Shown: piece after piece, positions 55,016-64,000 of the stretch
Position numbering within the stretch: the stretch's first letter is position 1
Layout: every line of letters begins with the position of its first letter
NCBI RefSeq assembly: GCF_902686445.1
Contig: NC_062223.1
Span: 60,943,498-61,007,497 of the forward strand
Direction of reading: 5' to 3'
DNA length: 64,000 nucleotides
Source: Sciurus carolinensis
Lineage: Eukaryota; Chordata; Mammalia; Rodentia; Sciuridae
Program-made: the position numbers and the translations under genes
Notes under the pieces: generated by a model
Database searches by the model: none
What the model was told of the DNA's origin: nothing
Seen by the model: only the letters and a program-made list of their open reading frames with translations

Positions 55016-57295
55016 TTTAAAATGTAAACCTGCATTTCTGGATGAGGAATTTAATAATTGAACTCTGGTCATTGCTAACAGAATAAGCTTGTATAAAATA
55101 CTTCAGGGGTAAAAGCCAGATTGCCTTCATTACAGGTCAAAAGTTTATGAAAGGTTTATATCTGGATTTGGTTCTTGCAAAGAAAGGAATGCCACATTCT
55201 TTACAAATGTTAACATATTTATATAGCATTTATACAGAATTTGAAAAAAATTAATTTTCGTCTTGGCAAAACACTTTGATCATTTTGTATTTAATGGGGT
55301 TTCCATTTAAGAACAACAATCATTAGTCTCTAATATGTTTCATACTTCTCTGGAAATAAGACAGGGTGGAATAAGAAACATTCATCTTCACTAGTCTTTG
55401 GAAATATCCAAAGTAATTGACTAGCTCAGTCTTCTGTGATGGCCTGGTGACCACTAACTGTGACTATTTGCATAATAGTCAACTCTTCACTTCTGTAGTG
55501 ATAACTGTTTGTATCTGATTAAAATTAAGACTGTTTTAGTTCTCTTGACTTTTCCAGAAGTTGCAAAAATTGAGATTTGCTGTTCTGCTTTAACCAAACA
55601 AATGCACACATGGGGATAACAATATGCTGAGTTTATGCAGATTTTACAGCACGAATCTGAATAAAATACCCACTAATAGATCCTTAAGGAGTAATAAACA
55701 CACATGAATTTTCCTTAGTTGCACTTTAAAGTGATTTTAACATACTACTAGACCTTAACAATAATATTTAATTGACAAGATTATGCATTTGTATGGATTG
55801 AAAAGGTGGTAGATATCTAATTCCAAATGAATCATAAATTTTACTTTTGCATAACATGTTTTATTAATTTCTTTATGGCCAGGATATTCTATTTCCCTCC
55901 CAGTGAGAGTTTCTTAAAACATAGTAAGAAAATTTAAACACATTTAATTAACATTCATCATCCTTTCTGGAAAGTAATCTGACTTACGTCTTCATAAATA
56001 CTCTCAAAAATTTCTGAGGTATCAACCATAGAGAGACTATGGAATGATAACAGAGTTTTTTGCCATAATATGATTTTCTTCTTAAGCTAATCTTTCCTTT
56101 CTCTGTTGACCATATTCAAAAGTAAGATGACAAACTACATGATTTGTACCAGTATGTCAGTAAAAAATAAACCTATTACCACTACTGGATAAAATAAGGG
56201 TATAGACTTCTCTAAGGCTTCTTTATATTTCTAATGCCTGCCACAGAACCAGTCAATAGGTTTTCAGAAAGTGACTTTTGAAGAGTTGATGCAAGACAGG
56301 CACTGCTTCCTTCACTTATGGAATAATGTTTCCCTGGAGTCTAAGAGGTCAAGTCTGTCTCAAGCTCTTCATTTCATGGAAGAAGGGAAAATAAGTAAGA
56401 GACGGTAGGAATCAAGATTATGTTGGTGTCGAGTCCATGTTGTCATTGTTGTTTTCTTTGAAAATTCAATATTTAAATAGAACATGTGCAAATGAATGAG
56501 TGAAAAAGTAATGATGTTTGAATACTGATGATCCTGGTAGATTAATGTTTATCCATTAAAAAAATATACATAGAGCAAATATATGCAGTATGCTGAGAAT
56601 ATAGAAAAGAGGTATTAACACAAAGGGCAGGACTGGCTCTTTCAGGGCTGACATTCTTCTCTGGCTTTTTACCTGAAGATTTTTAAAACATGTGCCATTG
56701 ACCTGATGGAGTCATTGTGCTCTTACTCCCAAAGATGATTTCTCTCCTGTAAGCAAGGAAGGGAGCTGAAAGTGCTAGACTGTGCTGTGCATTTTAAATA
56801 GCTGTCTTAAAGGCTAAGATAGCAAATAGATTTGCTTTGTTAGCATGTTTTACTCTTGGTGATGGGAGTGGGGACATTATGAAGCTAGTGACAAGATGTC
56901 TTTTTTATTTCTTCTGTGAATAGTTGGGATATTTTGTGAAGTATATTCAATAGCCTAAATTAGCAAAGAGAAGTAAACTATTGAAACTGATTTTTTTCTT
57001 GATCTCCATTGAACAATAATATACAGAAGAGTACATAACCAAGAGTAAAGTTAATCTTCATTAATGTTCTCACTAAAGCAAATGACTTTGAAGGACCAAA
57101 ACCTGAGTTTTCAAAAGAATACTTTTAAACTATGATATATTATGTATATTTTATTTCTTTTAGGGATCTTATTGACTGTTTAGTGTGAATTTTAAAGACA
57201 TTATAGTAAGTATCCAAAATTCTAGATGACATTGCATATTAAAGATGAATAGTTAATAATTGTAATAAACTGTTTTTTATATTATCTTGATAGCA

Positions 57296-57365
57296 CCTGA
57301 GGAAGGAGAGAAGGGGAGGGGAGAGAAGGAAGGAGAGAGAATAGGAAAGGAAGAAGGAAAGGAGA
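57296..57365. repeat. GGAA/GAGA-rich purine tract
   Basis: 70 bp of almost pure purines. The 80-codon open frame starting here is a composition artefact. Confidence 0.85.
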
Positions 57366-58680
57366 CATCCTATCAAAAACAAAGAAACAAACAGAAACAA
57401 GGGATTCTTTTCTGGATACTGTTATATTATTTTTATAATGTGTATCCATTTGCTCTGATGGAGAACATCTGGGAAGATAGGGCTTTTCTCAGATTCTCTA
57501 GAAAATGTATGTCCTGGACTTGCTCCTGATGGAATTTCAGTTTGATTATTCTCTACTGGAGCCAGCTATATTCTTTTAGAAGCAGAATTTCTATACTTCA
57601 TAGGTGTAACAATCAGAGAATTGTTAAATAAGACAAATGAAAGGCAAACAAGGTTATGTTGGGATGTACTTAAAAGACATTTTTAAGTTCTCTTCTGAAA
57701 TGAGAGCAATTACTGCTCAATACCTCATGCAGTTGCATTAACAATACTACCTTATAGAGATTTGTGATCAGAAGACCAACCCTTAGGTCCCTGATGATTT
57801 GTTTCCAACCATTTACCAGTTATTACAAAATGCCTCCTATCTTCTTCTTTCTATGATAAGAGGAATTGGGCAGATAAAAATATAAATGGCACTGACCATT
57901 CAGGAAACTCAATTTACTTGGTGAGAGATAATTAGTGAATTGAAGCAGTGATATAATTTAAGGTTTTGTGTGCTTCTATCAAGAGAAGTTTAGTATGTTG
58001 ACTACTTCACTCATTATGCTTTCTATGAAGGGCAGAGCAGAGTCAACATGTTAGATTTAACGACAATGGCAAATGTTTGAAACTTAAAGTGTTTCTATTA
58101 AGACATGAATTTATCCTATCACATGAGACTGTTTTGCTTTTAACTATCCAGAATTAGCTGAGGTTCATGTACTGACCTGACCTGTGCTTTGGGCCAGGAA
58201 GAAGATACCTACCTCTCTGATCTTGAAAGCTTTTCATGGAAGGTTTCTGGGAACTTATTTTGTGTGCTATCTGCTGTAGCTTTGACACTAGTAACACTTA
58301 ATGCAAATGACTCAGCTATTCTTTGCAATAAAATTATGACTGTTAAGGAAATGGAACCTTCTCCCCCATTTCTGTCTGTCTGCAGAACCCATATCTTTTC
58401 TCTCTCAGTTGTTCTTCTTTGATTTCTGTATTTTCTCTCTTTCTCCCTTTCCCTTTTTGTTTTGGTGTATGCACATTGGAAACATTCCTTCTGACATTTT
58501 AAAGGTGGTTTCACCAATTAAACCACATGAGGAATGATTTTCTAGAAATAAAGCATTTTAAAAATTCTCACTTGCCCACTGCCTTTAACTCAGTAACAGA
58601 CATTAATATGCCCATGATTTTCAATACAAATGCTTATTGCCCATCACTAAAAGAAGTTAAATAATCTTCATGAAAGAGAA

Positions 58681-58960
58681 AATGAGCCCCCCTGAGTGTC
58701 ACTCTGTTTGCATATTAGCACGTAGCCAGGTCTCTGCCAAGTTGCTCTCTGACTGACTGCTGCAGATGCTCTTTCTCAAGTATTCTGAGTCATATCTTTA
58801 GTGCAAGTCTTCAGGGACAAACAATAGCACCTGTTCCTCACAAGATATCAGGCCAGTTAGCCCATTCATGTATCTTTAATGAAGCTCTGGGGCAGATGGC
58901 AAAAAATGGCATCTTCAACAACTTAGCACAGAGAAAACAAAGGGGATAAGTGTTGATGCA
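58681..58960. promoter_or_regulatory. candidate element with octamer-like, SOX and GATA strings
   Basis: It contains the POU/octamer-like TTTGCAT (58707-58713), AACAAT (58820-58825), AACAAAGG (58936-58943) and GATAAG (58945-58950) in a unique, moderately GC-rich stretch. No repeat family is recognised. Function is unknown. Confidence 0.3.
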
Positions 58961-60314
58961 ACAATGCTGTTTTACGAACTGGAAGAGACAGAACCTAAAT
59001 GTTTCACATGCATCTGCTGCCGTCTTGATTCTCTGAGAGAAGAGAGGAATACCCTAGCAATTAAAATTTCTGGGCATGTAGCCTATTTGATCAAGAATAT
59101 GTTCCCCACAATCTCCAAAGGGGAGACACTTTGGCCAGGGATTGTGGAAGCTTAGAATTAATGGACAGTTAGTTGTGCTTTGGGGTAGATAGTGTATTTA
59201 TTCCTTTCATGATGCACTAAGTTCCACCCATGATGAGGTTCCTGGTTTCTCATTAGTCATTCAGCACCCAGCCAATTAGTGCTTACTTTCAAAGCAGTAA
59301 AAACAAAGCAGTTTTCATGCTGAGATATATTTTGGCTACATCATGTTTTACTCTTTGTACTAACAAAATCAGTTTTATCCCTTTGTCTGTAGGATAATTA
59401 AATAATCTCTGAATTTATGCATAGGGAAAGTTATACTTTTTTTTTTAAAGATGCCACTTGAAATTTTGATAACTTCTTGAAAAAGACATGTGGAGACTGG
59501 TTACTCTTTGATGGAGTGAAGGGAATTCTATTATTTTTCATTCTTAAGTAAAATACTTTTAGGGTTGCTGTTTCTAATGTTACTACCTTTCTGGCATGTC
59601 ACCAAATGGGAAAATAAGATTATGGGAAGGAGGAGGAAAGGATTACATTTTTCAGAGCAAGGCGGGGCTTCCTCTGTCTTCAAAATTCTTTGTCTGCCCT
59701 AAGCACTGGTACCCAGTGCAGTGACCAGAATTCACAGCTTTCATAAGAGAAAAATATTTTGGATGCTTATGTGATTATTCTACTTTCCTTGTCTTTTCTA
59801 CTTACCTAGCTCTTGCTTTCCATTTTCTGTCCCACATTTGACCAGTAGTCTTCCAGTAAGTACAATAAATGGAAAGTTATGAGAGGGGGAAATAATTGCC
59901 TTAACTCATACTTTCCACTCATATCACTTGCACTGGACCATACAAGTAGTTGGAAATATTCATAGACCCTCATTAGCCTTACTAATTTTTAAGACATGGT
60001 ATCTTTAACACACTGGGGGAATCTGAATAAGATTTTTGGATTATATTAATGTCAATATCCTGCTTCTGATATTATAGTACAGTTTTGCATGGTGTTACCC
60101 TTGGGAAAACTGGGTCAAGGATGCATATGATTTTACTGTATTTAATAAAATCTACAGTTATCTTTATAAATCTGTCAGTTGTTATCACAAAGAGTCACTT
60201 TCCTCATCTCATTTAAATCTGTTTAGCAAAAGATGACTTCATGTTTCATATAATATGGTACTTATATGTATAAAATTTACAAAAAAAAATTACAAATTTT
60301 GACCTTGACTTTCA

Positions 60315-60520
60315 TGTGGACTTAAATCCTGGATCCACCACTATTTAGTTGATGAATTTACTTAACCTCTTGTGGTTTTTGTCTTTCTCATTAAACACAT
60401 TTTTTATTTCTCAGTAAATATGTCATTGGGTTTTGCCTATTAAATGAGATAGGATCTATAAATCACATTCCCAGTGATGAACATATAGGAAACACTGAAA
60501 AGTATTAGCTGCTGTGGTGG
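60315..60520 (+). mobile_element. diverged MIR SINE, sense
   Basis: TAAATCCTGGATCCACCACT, TTTACTTAACCTCTTGTGG and ATTAAATGAGATAGGATCTA in order. The middle is lengthened by about 40 bases. An ATT-rich tail follows to about 60560. Confidence 0.65.
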
Positions 60521-61104
60521 TTATTATTATTATTATCTCTATCATCATTATTATTACATCCATAATTACAGTTAAAAGAGGAACTTTTCATCATCTGTGC
60601 TCAGGCTAACTAGTTGCTGCATATTCTCAGTTGTCTTTAATAAAGGGCACATTGACTTTTCACAACATTGTTTTATTTAAAATAAGTTAAGGGCAATTTT
60701 ATCATTTAGAACTAAATGTTCATTACTAATGAATGTATTATAATAAATCCTTGAAATTAATGGCAGTAAATATTGAGAACAAGTGTGTTCTGGGTAAAAA
60801 TAAGAGAGGGGAAGAGTTTAAAATTGGACAACATTGAACCTCAGAACTGCCTCCAACAATACACCTCTGACACAAAATTACTGGAGATATCCAGATTTTT
60901 CTCTGCTGAAATAGTGTACACAAGTGATTTCTTTTTTTCTATCACTGAAATCCATGCGATATGATGGGAAGAGCATAGGGTGATTAGAAATTTTGAACTT
61001 TAGACCTGTTTTTTCATAGGCGGTAGGTATAGCCTTAGCTTGTACTTTTATCTTCTTGAGTCATCTGCCTCCATATTTGTGATTTGTTAAGTTTGGACTA
61101 GATT

Positions 61105-61335
61105 AGTGAAGCTCAAAGAATGATTCCTGGACCAGCAGCACCAACTTCACTTGGGAACTTGTTAGAAATGTAAATATACACTCCTCCAAGGCCTCACTTT
61201 AGATTTGCTGATTCAAAGTCCCTGAGGGTGGGGCCAAACACTTGTGGGGGGTTTTTGTTTGTTTTTGTTGTTGTTGTTTCACGAGCCCAGTGGTTTATTC
61301 CAGTGCCCACTGAAGTTTGAGAATCACTGCTTTTA
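61105..61335 (+). mobile_element. MER5 (hAT-Charlie) DNA transposon relic
   Basis: GAAGCTCAAAGAATGATTCC, TGGACCAGCAGCACCAACTT, CACTTGGGAACTTGTTAGAA, ATGTAAATATACACTC, CCCTGAGGGTGGGGCC and AGTTTGAGAATCACTGC are the MER5A/B landmarks in order. A GTTTTTGTTGTTG simple repeat is expanded in the middle. Confidence 0.9.
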
Positions 61336-61344
61336 ATTAAGCTG

Positions 61345-61490
61345 TAGTTCAAAATGTAGATTAATGTATCTAATTTTGGAGTTTCTGATTCAATGGGTAT
61401 GACGGGGAGCCTGATAGTTTGCTTTTTAAAAAAGTACCATAGTTGCCAATGTTGCTGGTCAGGTACTATACTTTGAGAACTACAAGGTTA
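61345..61490 (+). mobile_element. second MER5-like fragment, adjacent
   Basis: GGAGTTTCTGATTCAATGGG, TTAAAAAAGTACCATAG and ACTTTGAGAACTACAAGG repeat the MER5 3' half right after the first copy. Confidence 0.55.
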
Positions 61491-61948
61491 GATCATCTCT
61501 TAAGTTCTATTTTAACTCTATGATTCTATCATTACTGTTGCGTTCACGATGTCTCCTGTCTCCTTTTTAACTGGGTCTCTAACTTATTGAAATAGCCTTT
61601 GGATAATAGCATAAGTTTTAAACATATCCTACCTTATAAAACATGGACAGAAAGAACCTCCCTAAATTCTTCCATAACAAACTTATGTTAATATAAAACA
61701 CATAATTCTTTGGCATTAAAATGACCATAGATAGTTTACTTAGTTATCTCATGGACATAGACAATTACAAAAAAAATCTAGACATTCAGATTCTAGAATT
61801 AAGGTCTGGTTCATAATTGTCATTTACCCTCTTATAATGTCTTAACATCTGAAAAACTTGGGTAACCAATGTGAAAAATGTGAAAATGAATCTGTTTTCA
61901 TTATAAGATGCTATTTAATGAATAGCACTAAAGATCCCAAATTACATC

Positions 61949-61950
<2 letters not shown>

Positions 61951-61986
<36 letters not shown>

Positions 61987-62038
61987 ACACATACACACAC
62001 ATATATATATACATATATATACACACACACATAAGTAT

Positions 62039-62071
<33 letters not shown>

Positions 62072-62076
62072 CACCA
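61951..62076. repeat. compound (TA)n/(CA)n microsatellite
   Basis: Sixteen TA units, then alternating ACAC and ATAT blocks to 62076. The 97-codon minus-strand frame (61942-62235) passing through it is not a gene. Confidence 0.97.
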
Positions 62077-64000
62077 TATGTACCTAGAGGTGTATACTAC
62101 CTCTTTCAAGTAATTGTTGAATAATTTATTAATAGAACATTCTTCTTCGTGGTAAACTTTCCCAAAACCTCTTCCATTTGAACCTAGTTCTGTCCTTGGT
62201 AACCACTCAGTCTTAATCTGATCCTTCTTCCACACATCATTCCTTCAAATATTTGAAGATAACCTGATATCTTTTCTGTCCCAAGAGAAATATTCCAATT
62301 TCTTCAGCTTCTTCTCAAAACTCCTAATAGTTTATAACAACTTAATAAATAATCCTTAAATGAAAAGAAGGAAAGAATAAACAGAAATGATACTCAAATT
62401 TCTCACTTCTCTTGCTCCCTTTCTCTATAGTGCAAGGCACCTGCCCTTTGTTCTAGGTATGTGCTGAAACTGTGTTTCTAGAGGAGAATGAAATTATTTC
62501 CTTTGATGTACTCTTGTACTGAATGATGGTCACCCACAAAGATACTGTATTTTGTTTTCTGGCATAAAACAGTGCCTTCATTTCTGACATTTCAGGTTTG
62601 TATTAGGTTACAATACAACAAGCAAGTCGAGTGCTTTTCTTCAGGGTTAAAGGAAAGACCTGGACACTAGGGGATCAACTCCAATTTAAGCAGGTTAAGT
62701 TTGTACTCTGATGTACAAAACTTGGGCTTACCTCAGCTAAAATGGAAGAAATAGCTGTTCAAAGCTAGTTTCTTTCACGCCCCACTGACAAGGTAGTAAT
62801 TGCACAAAGACCTTTTTATTATAAGTTGATTTTCCTGAGAAATGAATTCAGAAAAATACTGTAAAGTGTTTATTTTTTGCTTGCCCTTTATTAACCCACA
62901 TCTTAGGGCTTTCCCTAGAGAAAAACTGTTGGTAAATGAAACCTCTTAGACCCACACATTTTTGCACTGCGTCCCTGGTTGTGGAGGGATCAGGGACAGG
63001 ACATGGCAAGTCAGTGCTATTTAAACAGGGTCATCAACGAGTATATGGAATTTTGCCTAAAGAGAAGATTTAGGAATTTAGACAGGGGAAGGGTTTGGGA
63101 CTGGTTGAATTACTGGTAAAGGTTTATATCTTATACAGGATACAGGGTAACCCTTTTCTAGCAAAGAGGCCAAAGACCCTGTTTGAGCTAAGAGATCACT
63201 TCTTTTGGTCCATCATAGTTTTGATCTTTAAATGAGAAAAATCCTGTAGTCCAACCTATAAAATCATGCCCCAAAAGCCAGGATAAAACCTTCCTGCCAT
63301 GCTATCCTGGAATCAGGGCAGCATGTGTAGAGTAAAGAAGGAAACTAGGAAATTAAAATGTAATTTTCACAAGCATGATTCTGTCATAGCTCTTATTTTC
63401 TTTATATGGAATACAAATACTGATATAGAGTGAAGATTTTCTATTTTGCATTTTTGTGCTCTTTGATACATTTATTGAGGTCAAATGAAATTTGATATAG
63501 TAGGATTTATTATGAAATGCTCTCTGAATACAACTCCATAATTACTGAGCTACATGGTAGTGCATAAAGCTGTAAAACTGCTTAGCCAGACAAGCAATTT
63601 ATATGTTACATCGAGGTGTGTATGGCAAAGAATATTAGTTTAATTGGAAGCCAAGATGTAGTAGCCTTAAATCTGAAGAGCTATATGTTTAATATAATGC
63701 AGTGAGGCTTTGAAATAAGATACCTAAACTGGATAGATACAGCTTTTGGAATATATAACAATTAGACATTATTTTCTGACCAAGGATACTAAATACCGTT
63801 TTCAAAATAAAGCACAGAATGCAAAACAGGTGAAAGGGCAAAACCTCTCAACATTGTAGTGTAAGAAAAGAAACAAACTTATTTCTTTTAGTTATTTGTT
63901 TACAAAAAAGAAGGAAAATAAAAGCAAAATAGGAGAAATGAAAACCATTAACCACCTTCTGGTGAAACACAGAGGCAGATTTACAATTAAGTTATGTCCT

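Larger units (their letters stand above)
5571..64000 (+). other. SOX6: SOX6 large intron, 5' part (>58.4 kb)
   Basis: From the donor GTCAGT at 5571 to the end of the window I see no further SOX6 exon. I looked for the expected alanine-rich VQGHMPPL segment and for the HMG box and found neither. The contents are the repeats, candidate regulatory blocks and one possible cassette exon listed separately. Long stretches where I see nothing specific are 5571-9900, 13950-16900, 27100-29400, 35100-36600, 49200-50700 and 55100-57250. Large introns with scattered conserved non-coding elements are known for SOX6 in other mammals. Confidence 0.85.

Noticed and set aside
57287..57529. 80-codon open frame starting MIAPEEGEKGRGEKEGE
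   Set aside because: The charged start is a purine simple repeat, and the rest shows no domain or conserved feature.

Overview
This is nuclear DNA from a placental mammal. It is AT-rich and intron-dominated, with ancient mammalian repeats (MIR, L2-like, MER5, L1) and no bacterial-style gene packing. Tail-to-head ID-type SINEs, a composite ID+B1 SINE and short T-headed L1 3' ends resemble those I know from squirrel-family rodents (Sciuridae). A sciurid is my best guess at the host, at moderate confidence.

Only one gene can be supported: SOX6, on the + strand. Two internal coding exons are visible, 2500-2672 and 5502-5570. They encode the leucine zipper and the start of the glutamine-rich box of this SoxD transcription factor. 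The spliced peptide (57 complete codons plus 23 codons) fits SOX6 rather than its paralogue SOX5: it has [14 protein letters not shown] and [12 protein letters not shown], where SOX5, as I recall it, has LMGMINQLTSLREQ and QQMELAKQQQEQ. No later exon (next segment, HMG box) is visible. From 5571 to the end the window is one partial intron of more than 58 kb.

Layout: 1-2499, the end of an upstream intron, with a CA microsatellite and a degraded protein-like stretch on the minus strand. 2500-5570, two exons around a 2.8-kb intron. 5571-21800, intron with few recognisable repeats and several stretches that look like conserved non-coding DNA; the richest, 10180-11250, holds a possible 54-nt in-frame cassette exon. 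21800-33300, rich in ancient repeats. 33300-41000, includes an ID+B1 SINE, two candidate enhancers (37141-37400 and 39780-39960) and a 31-bp tandem duplication. 41000-48300, L1 pieces including a nested L1, MIRs and microsatellites. 48300-64000, more intron with two further candidate regulatory blocks, MER5 copies and a TA/CA composite repeat.

Apart from the SOX6 exons, most open reading frames of 60-130 codons here look like chance frames or lie in repeats. Regulatory calls rest on motif content and CpG retention read by eye. No alignment was possible.
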